Shown here one piece after another: positions 49,658 through 57,322 of a DNA stretch of 64,000 nt (position 1 is the first letter of the stretch; every line of letters starts with the position of its first letter). The DNA is taken from positions 62,001 through 126,000 of the forward strand of contig JAFYHU010000080.1 in assembly GCA_017538965.1 (NCBI GenBank). The letters are read 5' to 3'. Below the pieces are notes generated by a model, which did not search any database, was not told the origin of the DNA, and saw only the letters and a list, made by a program, of their open reading frames with translations. A program made the translations under genes and the position numbers. The DNA is from Oscillospiraceae bacterium. Lineage in GTDB: Bacteria; Bacillota; Clostridia; Oscillospirales; Oscillospiraceae.

Positions 49658-50744
49658 GCTGCAGCATCTGAAAAAGGAATATCCGAATGTAACGCCGCTT
49701 CAGGATGTCAACGCCGTGATCAGGGAAGGGGACGTCATCTCCGTGATCGGCCCGTCCGGGACAGGAAAATCCACCCTTCTGCGATGCATCAACCTTCTGG
49801 AAAAACCGACCGGAGGGAAGATCATCCTGGACGGCGAGGAGATCACGGCCCCGGACTGCGATGTGACGCGCGTCCGCCAGAAGATGGGCATGGTCTTCCA
49901 GAGCTTTAACCTCTTCGGCCATCTGACCATTATCGAGAACATCATGCTCGCCCCGGTAAAGCTTCTGCACAAGAGCCGCCAGGAGGCCTTTGAGAGGGGC
50001 ATGGAGCTCCTGCGGATGGTGGGCCTGGCCGAGAAGTACCTGAACTATCCGGACCAGCTTTCCGGCGGTCAGAAGCAGCGCGTCGCAATCGCGCGGACCC
50101 TGGCCATGGACCCGGAGATCATCCTCTTCGACGAGCCGACGAGCGCGCTTGACCCGACGATGGTGGGCGAGGTGCAGGCGGTTATCAAGGATCTTGCCGA
50201 CACGGGAAAGACCATGATGATCGTCACGCACGAGATGAAATTCGCGCGTTCGGTCTGCAATCGCGTGTTCTACATGGATCAGGGCGGCATCTACGAAGAC
50301 GGAACGCCGGAACAGATTTTTGAGCATCCCCAACGGGAGAGAACGAGGCAGTTCATCTTCCGCCTGAAGACGCTGGAGCTTCAGGTGACGGGCAGAGAAT
50401 TCGATTTTATCGGCTCCACCAGCGAAATCGAGAAATACTGTTACCGGAATCAGATTTCGGTGCTGACCGCAAAACGGATTGTTTCCGTCTTTGAGGAACT
50501 GGTTGCTCAGATTTTGCTTCCTGAACTCGGAGACACCCCCATGCAGGTAATCGTCGAGCACTCGGAGGAGGGAGCGATGCCGGAAACGACGCTGACGGTC
50601 GATTATACCGGCAAAGCCGTCGATCCGGCCACGTCGGAAAACCAGCTGGCCTGGAAGATCCTCCGGTCACAGTGCAAATCCGTCGAACGGACACAGGAGG
50701 GCGAACAGCAGATCATCAGAGCAAAGCTGAATCCCGTCGCATAA
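49650..50744 (+). CDS. Amino-acid ABC transporter ATPase with extra C-terminal domain
   Basis: A 364-residue ATPase. Residues 1-245 are a GlnQ-type domain: Walker [11 protein letters not shown]-loop VFQSFNLF, signature LSGGQKQR, Walker [13 protein letters not shown] and switch VTHE, all intact. Residues 255-364 are an added domain absent from ordinary GlnQ: it has alternating helices and strands ([43 protein letters not shown]) and recalls a reduced GHKL (histidine-kinase-like ATPase) fold. This tail may regulate transport. It pairs with the fused binding-protein/permease upstream. Confidence 0.85.
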   Translation: MIELQHLKKEYPNVTPLQDVNAVIREGDVISVIGPSGTGKSTLLRCINLLEKPTGGKIILDGEEITAPDCDVTRVRQKMGMVFQSFNLFGHLTIIENIMLAPVKLLHKSRQEAFERGMELLRMVGLAEKYLNYPDQLSGGQKQRVAIARTLAMDPEIILFDEPTSALDPTMVGEVQAVIKDLADTGKTMMIVTHEMKFARSVCNRVFYMDQGGIYEDGTPEQIFEHPQRERTRQFIFRLKTLELQVTGREFDFIGSTSEIEKYCYRNQISVLTAKRIVSVFEELVAQILLPELGDTPMQVIVEHSEEGAMPETTLTVDYTGKAVDPATSENQLAWKILRSQCKSVERTQEGEQQIIRAKLNPVA

Positions 50745-50749
50745 TCAAA

Positions 50750-50777
50750 GCCCGCCGGCACCTGCTGGCGGGCTTCT
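50750..50777 (+). terminator. Terminator of the amino-acid ABC operon
   Basis: Stem GCCCGCCGGC / GCTGGCGGGC, loop ACCT, then TTCT; five bases after the stop codon. Confidence 0.85.
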
Positions 50778-50877
50778 CATCAGTGCCTGGCGTTTTTCAG
50801 CACCGGATAGTGATAAGAAAGAGATATATTGACTCATGAAGACGGCAAAAAGCGGAGTTCAATTCTCCTCATACTGA

Positions 50878-52935
50878 TTATCCTGGCAGGCTGTCCAGCG
50901 GGATCTGGGCCAGATCCCAGCTGCCGTCTCCGCGGATCGTGATCAGCTCGCCGCCGCGCTGCGCGGTATCGTTCTCAATGCCGGGCATGGCCAGATAGTC
51001 GATGCTCATGCCGTAGGTCAGGCGGACACCCTCGTATTCCAGAGACATGTTGTTGTAGTGGTCATGACCGCAGAACATGGCCTCGGCGCCCAGCTCCCGC
51101 GCCCGGTCAAACAGGCTGCTGGGATAGTCGGAACAGCAGACCTTGTTGATCATCTTTTCCCCGTTCTCGCCGAAGAAGTATGTCACCTCGCCGCTGCCCG
51201 CCTCATAGAGCTCATAGGCGGTGCGGTACTGCTGCAGCGGAATGTGGAAGAAGATCATGGAAGGAAGCCGACGTCCGGCCTCCGCGTCCAGGCGCTCCAT
51301 TTCGCCTGCATACCATTCCACCTGGTCGTCATGGATATAGTCATAGACGTTGATGCCCTCGCCCGTATAGGCGTTGGAGTCGATGAGAAAGAGCGCGGTG
51401 TTCAGGCTGCCGTCGGCATTGCGAAGCTCGATGAGCTGGTTGCTGCGCCCGGTTACCTCCGGCTGGACATAAGGGTAGAGCAGGGTGCCGGAAGTCCTGT
51501 AGGAAAGCGCCTTGAATACGTTGTTCAGTTCTTCTCTGCCCATGGAGGCCAGGCTCTCCGTATCGTGATTGCCGTAGGTGAAGGCCCAGGGAATGCCCAG
51601 ATTTCTCATGAAGGCGGCAAACTGATAGACCGGAGCGGAATTGTTGAAGGACATGGACATGATGCCCAGCGGAAAGCTCAGGTCACCGGTCACGATCACC
51701 AGGTCGGGATGAGTGTTTTCGATCAGAGCATAGCAGGCGCTCAGGGCCTTGATATCCTGCCGCGCGGAGAAGAGGCTGCCGCCCAGATGAATATCCGTCA
51801 GGTGCAGAATCCGGAAGTCGTCCCCGGCAGCGGTGACGGTATAAACGCCGCTTTCCTCGTCGTAACAGATGCTGTTGTTCCTGTGTTCCACCACGGGCAG
51901 GGAATTGATATAGGGCTGAGTATAGAAGGTCTCCCGGCTCATGAAGGTAAAGCCTCCGGCCAGAACGGCAAGCATCAGGAAAAAGGCGGCGCGCGGCCTG
52001 TTGAAAACAAGATTGCGGAAGGTGAGCTTTTTGCGGAGACTCAGATCATAGGCCAGAATCAGCAGCGCGAACACGACGCCTGCGACAAGGAAGACATTGG
52101 CCGGGTAGTTGATGCTCTCCCGCAGAAGGACAACGGCCGCGATGACGATCAGCCAGTAGAGCAGCGAAAACGCGGTCATGCCGGCGGCGTGCCGCAGGAG
52201 ACGCCCGTGCTCCGGCAGGCGGATCCGGTTCTGTAGCACCCGAACCAGCAGGATGTTCTTCAACAGCAGGAACAGCGGCACCTGCACGAAGTTCATGTTG
52301 GCGAAGAGATTCTCCGCCAGTTCCGCGGGCTTGGAGTTGCCGAAGATATAAAAACTGAGCTCTGATCCGATGAACAGCGCCAGCGCGGCGAAAAGCAGAG
52401 CAATGGAGTGGAGCAGGCGCTTGGCATATTGATCCGACTTGGCGCGCAGGAACTCATAGGTCTGCGCGTCATAGCGGTCGTTGCTGTGCTGCCGCTGAAC
52501 ACGGCGGTATCTCCGCAGAAGCAGAAGGGCGGCGAGCAGGAGCAGCAGCCCGTAAACGAGCGTCAGAGCAAATTCCCGGTTTCCGTTTACCGCGCTGTAA
52601 ACCGTCCAGATCAGCTCCGAAGGCAGCCCTGCCAGAAGAGCGGAAATCAGGTAAACAAGCCAGCGCTGCCGACGCAGCTCTTTCTTTACTTCGGCGCCGT
52701 CTCGCAGCTCTTCCGTACTGCGCCAGGCTTTGGATTCCTCGGCGGAGTAACCCGCCAGCGCGGCCAGCTTTTCATAGCTTCCGTACTCTGCGGCCAGCTC
52801 GTCGGGCGCGGCGTTCGGGGCGGCTTCGTCCAGCGCCTTCTCGATTTTTACACGGGCTTCCGCAGCCTCGTCGCTGTAGGGAAGCCCATCAAAGAAGAGC
52901 TCAATAAACTTATGGATTCGATTACGCAAGCGCAT
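50878..52935 (-). CDS. Large membrane metallophosphoesterase
   Basis: A 685-residue membrane protein. The cytoplasmic N-terminus (residues 1-90) is a charged helical domain like those that open DUF1700-type membrane proteins. About eight hydrophobic helices follow between residues 95 and 350. The C-terminal 300 residues are a calcineurin-like phosphoesterase: LHLTDIHLGG (near 380), VTGDLS (near 418), YGNHDTES (near 460), FFHIPLQQ (near 560) and CGHDHYNN (near 635). Relatives act on undecaprenyl or UDP-linked lipids or nucleotides at the membrane. Start ATG 52935 with AAAGGAG just upstream. Substrate unknown. Confidence 0.85.
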   Translation of the reverse strand: MRLRNRIHKFIELFFDGLPYSDEAAEARVKIEKALDEAAPNAAPDELAAEYGSYEKLAALAGYSAEESKAWRSTEELRDGAEVKKELRRQRWLVYLISALLAGLPSELIWTVYSAVNGNREFALTLVYGLLLLLAALLLLRRYRRVQRQHSNDRYDAQTYEFLRAKSDQYAKRLLHSIALLFAALALFIGSELSFYIFGNSKPAELAENLFANMNFVQVPLFLLLKNILLVRVLQNRIRLPEHGRLLRHAAGMTAFSLLYWLIVIAAVVLLRESINYPANVFLVAGVVFALLILAYDLSLRKKLTFRNLVFNRPRAAFFLMLAVLAGGFTFMSRETFYTQPYINSLPVVEHRNNSICYDEESGVYTVTAAGDDFRILHLTDIHLGGSLFSARQDIKALSACYALIENTHPDLVIVTGDLSFPLGIMSMSFNNSAPVYQFAAFMRNLGIPWAFTYGNHDTESLASMGREELNNVFKALSYRTSGTLLYPYVQPEVTGRSNQLIELRNADGSLNTALFLIDSNAYTGEGINVYDYIHDDQVEWYAGEMERLDAEAGRRLPSMIFFHIPLQQYRTAYELYEAGSGEVTYFFGENGEKMINKVCCSDYPSSLFDRARELGAEAMFCGHDHYNNMSLEYEGVRLTYGMSIDYLAMPGIENDTAQRGGELITIRGDGSWDLAQIPLDSLPG

Positions 52936-52991
52936 CTCTCCTTTGTCCTCGGATGCCTGCCTCTGCGGCAGACTGCTCATTTTATGGGACG

Positions 52992-53020
52992 ATTATACAA
53001 CAATCAACCGCTCATTGCAA
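52992..53020 (-). promoter_or_regulatory. Promoter of the metallophosphoesterase gene
   Basis: Minus strand TTGCAA (53020-53015), 17 bases, TATAAT (52997-52992). Confidence 0.75.
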
Positions 53021-53055
53021 CGGCGGGGGAATGCGATTTCCGGTTCCGATTCTTC

Positions 53056-53083
53056 TTGAAAACGAAAGGATACCTGCTATAAT
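53056..53083 (+). promoter_or_regulatory. Promoter of the GNAT gene
   Basis: TTGAAA, 16 bases, TATAAT, upstream of the short GyrI-like remnant and the GNAT gene. Confidence 0.7.
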
Positions 53084-53113
53084 AGACATAACATACAGGG
53101 AGAATGCGGAGGG

Positions 53114-53149
53114 ATGACGGCAATGGCGTTTGATTTCAAGGAGGAATAG
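53114..53149 (+). pseudogene. GyrI-like protein 5' remnant, copy 2
   Basis: GAGGG is followed by ATG and eleven codons reading MTAMAFDFKEE. The AFDF and the bases GCGTTTGATTTCA match the remnant at 48007. It keeps a promoter and a ribosome site, but the rest of the gene is lost. Confidence 0.45.
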
Positions 53150-53192
53150 AAAAGGAAAACATCGAAAACGTATCGGAGGTTTGCAGGGATTG

Positions 53193-53645
53193 ATGGAGTA
53201 TTCGATAAGAAAAGCAACAATCGATGATTATGATGCGATCTATGCGCTTTGGACTGCAACTGAGCAGAGTCTCCGGGCGCTGAATCCTGTCGATGATTCC
53301 CGCGAAGGTATTGACAGATATCTGAAACGGAATCCGAATACATGCTTTGCGGCGACGGATAAGGATACGGTCATAGGCGTGATCCTGACCGGTCATGACG
53401 GGAGAAGGGGAATCATCCATCATTTGTGCGTACATCCTGACTATCGCCGTATGGGCATCGCCGGAAAACTGGTGGATGCGGCAGAGGAAGCTTTGAAGAA
53501 AGAAGGCATACAGAAGGTATTCGGACTTGTTTTCAAGGATAATGATGCCGCCAATGCGTTCTGGGAGAATCAGGGTTATTCGCTCAGGTCGAATCTGAAT
53601 TATCGCAACAAGAGTTTCCATACAGACATTCCCGTCGGAGAGTAG
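53193..53645 (+). CDS. GNAT-family N-acetyltransferase (RimI-like)
   Basis: A 150-residue GNAT enzyme that spans the whole domain: start YSIRKATIDDYDAIYALW, the acetyl-CoA loop VHPDYRRMGIAGKLVDAA near 92, and the end motif NDAANAFWENQGY. Its size fits RimI/PhnO-like enzymes with protein or small-molecule acceptors; the acceptor is not identifiable. It starts with ATG at 53193 (AGGGA upstream). It is transcribed from the promoter at 53056 through the GyrI-like remnant. Confidence 0.85.
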   Translation: MEYSIRKATIDDYDAIYALWTATEQSLRALNPVDDSREGIDRYLKRNPNTCFAATDKDTVIGVILTGHDGRRGIIHHLCVHPDYRRMGIAGKLVDAAEEALKKEGIQKVFGLVFKDNDAANAFWENQGYSLRSNLNYRNKSFHTDIPVGE

Positions 53646-53710
53646 AGAAGCTCACTCAGGCCGGTTCCGGATGATTGGCTTTCTGACAGAAAGAAACGGG
53701 AATACGACCG

Positions 53711-53791
53711 CCCTCTGTGTTCCATTTGACAGACGCTTCTGCCAAATCCGCAGGGGGCTTAAGAACACAGAGAAATCTGTGTTCTTTTTTC
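53711..53791 (+). terminator. Terminator with a competing upstream arm
   Basis: Stem AAGAACACAGA / TCTGTGTTCTT (53761-53786), loop GAAA, then a T-run. Bases 53713-53722, CTCTGTGTTC, are exactly complementary to GAACACAGAG (53763-53772) inside the terminator, and between them lies another hairpin, ATTTGACAGA / TCTGCCAAAT (53723-53746). The RNA can therefore form two exclusive folds, like an attenuator. Confidence 0.7.
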
Positions 53792-53801
53792 GTTTGGGGG
53801 A

Positions 53802-53830
53802 TGGAAAAAGCCGGTTGAATCTGTTATAAT
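53802..53830 (+). promoter_or_regulatory. Promoter of the XRE-sensor operon
   Basis: TGGAAA, 17 bases, TATAAT, after the terminator. Confidence 0.6.
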
Positions 53831-53873
53831 AAATTTACATATGACTCAATCTGTTGCAGAGGAGGCGATGCGG

Positions 53874-54092
53874 ATGCTGTTGAACAATATTGAACTGGAC
53901 GTAAAGACAAAGTGTATAGAGGAATCAATCACACAGACAAGAATTGCAGAGGAGCTTGAAACGACGCCCGGATACATAAGCAGAATCGTGAACGGAAAGG
54001 AACATATCGTCAATAAGACCTTTCTGGGCATGCTGGAATGCCTTGGCTATGATGTCGAGCTGACCTATGTAAAACGGAATGGTGAAGCATGA
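53874..54092 (+). CDS. Small XRE-type DNA-binding protein
   Basis: A 72-residue protein made almost only of a Cro/CI-type helix-turn-helix (KCIEESITQTRIAEELETTP, then GYISRIVNGKEHIVNKTFLG). It has no ligand domain, so it may act as a simple repressor or adaptor. ATG 53874 lies eight bases after GAGGAGG; earlier ATGs at 53841 and 53868 are poorly placed. Its stop overlaps the start of the cyclase sensor (ATGA), so the two are made together, which suggests that it regulates the operon or acts downstream of the sensor. Confidence 0.75.
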   Translation: MLLNNIELDVKTKCIEESITQTRIAEELETTPGYISRIVNGKEHIVNKTFLGMLECLGYDVELTYVKRNGEA

Positions 54093-57000
54093 TGAGAAGG
54101 CTTAAAACAACATTCTCACATACACGACGATCTGCAGCCCTCCTGCTGTGTCTGATCCTGGCAGCTGCTTTTATGCTGCCAATGTCCGCCCATGCTCAAA
54201 ACACTGCCAGGACCGTCCGGGTCGGCTGGTACGAGTCGCCGTTCAACCAGACGGACGAGTTCGGCCGACGCTCCGGCTATGCTTATGAGTACCAGCAGAA
54301 GATCGCTGCTTATACCGGGTGGCACTACGAGTACGTGGAGGGAAGCTGGCCGGAGCTGCTGCAAATGCTGATTGACGGCGAGATCGACCTGATGAGCGAC
54401 GTCTCCTATACCGACGAGCGCTCGGAGTTCATGCTGTTCTCCGAGTTGCCCATGGGCGAGGAGGAATATTTTGTCTTTGTTGCGCCGAACAGCGAAAGCG
54501 GAATCAGCGCCGAAGAGCTCAGTTCCTTCAACGGTAAGCGCATCGGCATCAACAAGAGCAGCGTCCAGGAAGCCATGTTCCTTGACTGGGCGGCGAAAAA
54601 GGATATTCAGGTGGAGGTCACAGAGCTGACGGTAGACGAGGACGAATCCGTTGCCATGCTGAAACGGGGAGAACTGGACGCTTTCGTTTCCATCCACACC
54701 GCCGGCAGATATCATAACATAATGCCTGTGTGCAAGATCGGCTCGTCCGAGTTCTTCTTCGCGGTGAACAAGGCCCGGCCGGAGCTTTTGTCGGAGCTGG
54801 ATCTTGCCTTGAGCAGGATTCAGGAAGACAACTTCTATTATGTTAAGGAGCTCTACAACAAGTACATCGGCTACTCCGGAACGGAGCTGTTCCTCACCCC
54901 GAATGAGCTGAGCTGGCTTGCAGAGCACGGGCCGATCCGCGTGGGTTACCGGGACGATTACTTGGCCTTCTGCGCGCAGGACCCGGACACCGGGGAATTG
55001 ACCGGCGCGCTGAAGGACTTTCTGGAGCTGGCCTCCCACAGCGCAGAAAACGCGGAGATCGAATTTACGGCGGTGCCTGTCAGCTCTCCCGCAGACTCGC
55101 TGGACATGCTGATGAGCGGAGAAGTCGATTGCCTGTTTCCCACGAATGTCTCCGAATATGACGGCGAAGAACTCCACTTGTCGCTGACGGTTCCGTTGAT
55201 GCAGACGGGCGTGGTTGCGGTGGTTCGCCAGTCCGCACAGCGTGAGTTCTCCCTGCAGGGTGAAGTAACGGTCGCGGTCAACGAGGGAAATCCTGACTAT
55301 GAAACCTTCCTGATGGATTGTTTTCCCGAATGGAACCGCTTGTACTTCAAAGACACCGAGGCCTGCCTCTCCGCCGTGGCCGATGGCAAAGCCGATTGCG
55401 TACTTGTCAGTGATTTCCGGGTGAACAGGTTTGCCGCGACGCTGGAAAAATACAGACTGACCACGGTCGCCACGGGGGAGATCCTGAACTTATCCTTTGC
55501 CATGCGGCACGAGGACACCCCCCTTTACGCCATCCTGAACAAGGTGATCAATCTGGTTCCTTCTTCTTCCGTGAACGCATCGCTGGCTTCCTGGTCCTAT
55601 ACGGAACAGACGATGACCTTTGAAGATTTTGTCCGTCAGAATCCGGCAATCGTGATCGCGGTTGCGGTTGCGATATTGGCACTGATCCTCATCATTATCC
55701 TGCAGCATCAATTCATTGTTGCGCGGAGAGAAGCTGACGAGAGCCGACACAAGGTTGAGGACCTGAACAAGCAGGTCTTTGTCGATACGCTTACCCATGT
55801 CAAAAACAAGAGCGCATATGAACAGTGGGAAGAGAGAATCAACACAGGGATCAGAAACGGCGAACGGGAACCGTTTGCGGTTGTGGTCTGCGATATCAAC
55901 GACCTGAAAACTGTCAACGATCAGTACGGGCATAACGAGGGCGATGCCTGTATCATAAATGCCTGTGCAAAGATCTGCAGTGTTTTCAGCCACAGCCCGG
56001 TGTTCCGAATCGGCGGGGATGAGTTCGTTGTCATCCTTTCCGGGGAAGATTATTTGCAGCGGAAAAGACTGATGGAGCAGATCAACGCCGTTCCGAGAGA
56101 TCGCTCGAAGATCAGGGCTGGAGAAACCGTTGCCGCAGGGATGGCGGAATACAGGAAAGATCAGCATGCTTCTCTCCTCAGCGTTTTTGAGGATGCCGAT
56201 AAGACCATGTACGAGAGGAAACAGCTCCTGAAAAAATCCGTTTTGCAGGAGGATCAGCAAACCGACGGCGTTCAGGATCCTGAGTATATTCCGGTCATCC
56301 ATGCCCGTAAAACGATTCTGATCGTCGATGATCAGGAAATGAATCGTGAGATCATGGGGGATCTTCTTGAGGATGATTATGATATTGTTTACGTTGCGGA
56401 CGGGATTGAAGCCCTGAAAGTACTGCGCAGCCATAAGGACGAGATCGATCTCGTTCTTCTCGATCTGCTGATGCCGAATAAGAACGGAAAAGAGGTATTG
56501 GCGGAGATGCAGGTCGATGAGGATCTGAGGTCCATCCCGGTTATCGTGCTGACGGTTGATCAGGATTCAGAACTGGATTGCCTGAAGACCGGCGCGATGG
56601 ATTTCATTCCGAAACCGTATCCGGATATCGAAATCGTCAAAGCCCGTATTTCAAAATGCATCGAATTGTCTGAGGACCGCGAACTGATCCGGTACACAGA
56701 GCGTGATAAACTGACGGGACTGCTCAACAAGGACTATTTCTTCCGCTATGTCAGCCGGCTTGATCATATGTATAAGAACATTGCGTTGGATGCGGTTGTC
56801 TGTGATGTGAGCCGCTTCCATTCCGTCAACAAACAATATGGACGGCAATTTGGAGACCGGATACTGCGCAGCATAGGCAACGGTCTCAAAAAACTGGCGC
56901 GGGAAACCGGCGGAATCGTCTGCAGGGAAGCAGGGGATACCTTCCTGCTGTACTGTCCGCATCAGGGCAACTATGAGCAGCTGTTCAGGGAGTATCTGTC

Positions 57001-57172
57001 CGAACTGTTCGATGAGAAGGAGACCGCTGAAGCAATCAACGTAAGATTCGGCGTGTTTGCCGATGCACGGCAGGAACCGGATATTGAAGAGCGGTTTGAC
57101 CGTGCGAAGATCGCGGCTGACAGAGTGAGGAACGATCCTGAGAAGATCTGCGGATTCTACGAGCTGAACTGA
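54089..57172 (+). CDS. Binding-protein sensor with GGDEF, receiver and degenerate GGDEF domains
   Basis: A 1027-residue membrane sensor. A signal peptide or anchor (residues 10-36) precedes two tandem solute-binding-protein-like domains (about 40-265 and 275-495), the kind that bind amino acids. A transmembrane helix lies at about 515-538. The first GGDEF domain (about 565-720) has an intact IGGDEF. A receiver domain follows (about 745-865) with Asp in LVLLDLLMPN and Lys in IPKPYP. The last GGDEF-like domain (about 880-1025) has EAGDTF instead and should be inactive or bind GTP only. It likely makes cyclic di-GMP in response to an outside nutrient, with the receiver adding phosphorylation control. 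It is coupled to the XRE gene. Confidence 0.9.
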   Translation: MMRRLKTTFSHTRRSAALLLCLILAAAFMLPMSAHAQNTARTVRVGWYESPFNQTDEFGRRSGYAYEYQQKIAAYTGWHYEYVEGSWPELLQMLIDGEIDLMSDVSYTDERSEFMLFSELPMGEEEYFVFVAPNSESGISAEELSSFNGKRIGINKSSVQEAMFLDWAAKKDIQVEVTELTVDEDESVAMLKRGELDAFVSIHTAGRYHNIMPVCKIGSSEFFFAVNKARPELLSELDLALSRIQEDNFYYVKELYNKYIGYSGTELFLTPNELSWLAEHGPIRVGYRDDYLAFCAQDPDTGELTGALKDFLELASHSAENAEIEFTAVPVSSPADSLDMLMSGEVDCLFPTNVSEYDGEELHLSLTVPLMQTGVVAVVRQSAQREFSLQGEVTVAVNEGNPDYETFLMDCFPEWNRLYFKDTEACLSAVADGKADCVLVSDFRVNRFAATLEKYRLTTVATGEILNLSFAMRHEDTPLYAILNKVINLVPSSSVNASLASWSYTEQTMTFEDFVRQNPAIVIAVAVAILALILIIILQHQFIVARREADESRHKVEDLNKQVFVDTLTHVKNKSAYEQWEERINTGIRNGEREPFAVVVCDINDLKTVNDQYGHNEGDACIINACAKICSVFSHSPVFRIGGDEFVVILSGEDYLQRKRLMEQINAVPRDRSKIRAGETVAAGMAEYRKDQHASLLSVFEDADKTMYERKQLLKKSVLQEDQQTDGVQDPEYIPVIHARKTILIVDDQEMNREIMGDLLEDDYDIVYVADGIEALKVLRSHKDEIDLVLLDLLMPNKNGKEVLAEMQVDEDLRSIPVIVLTVDQDSELDCLKTGAMDFIPKPYPDIEIVKARISKCIELSEDRELIRYTERDKLTGLLNKDYFFRYVSRLDHMYKNIALDAVVCDVSRFHSVNKQYGRQFGDRILRSIGNGLKKLARETGGIVCREAGDTFLLYCPHQGNYEQLFREYLSELFDEKETAEAINVRFGVFADARQEPDIEERFDRAKIAADRVRNDPEKICGFYELN

Positions 57173-57322
57173 TCCGGAAGACAGGAGAAGGCAGACAGGT
57201 TCGTGTACGAGCGAAATCTGTCGGCAGCGGGCGGCTTGAAAGGAAAAAGCGGAAGAACATGCAGGGGCTGCGGCTCCGCCTTTGCTCCGGCGATTCGGAG
57301 CGGAGAAAAGGAGACTGTCTAT

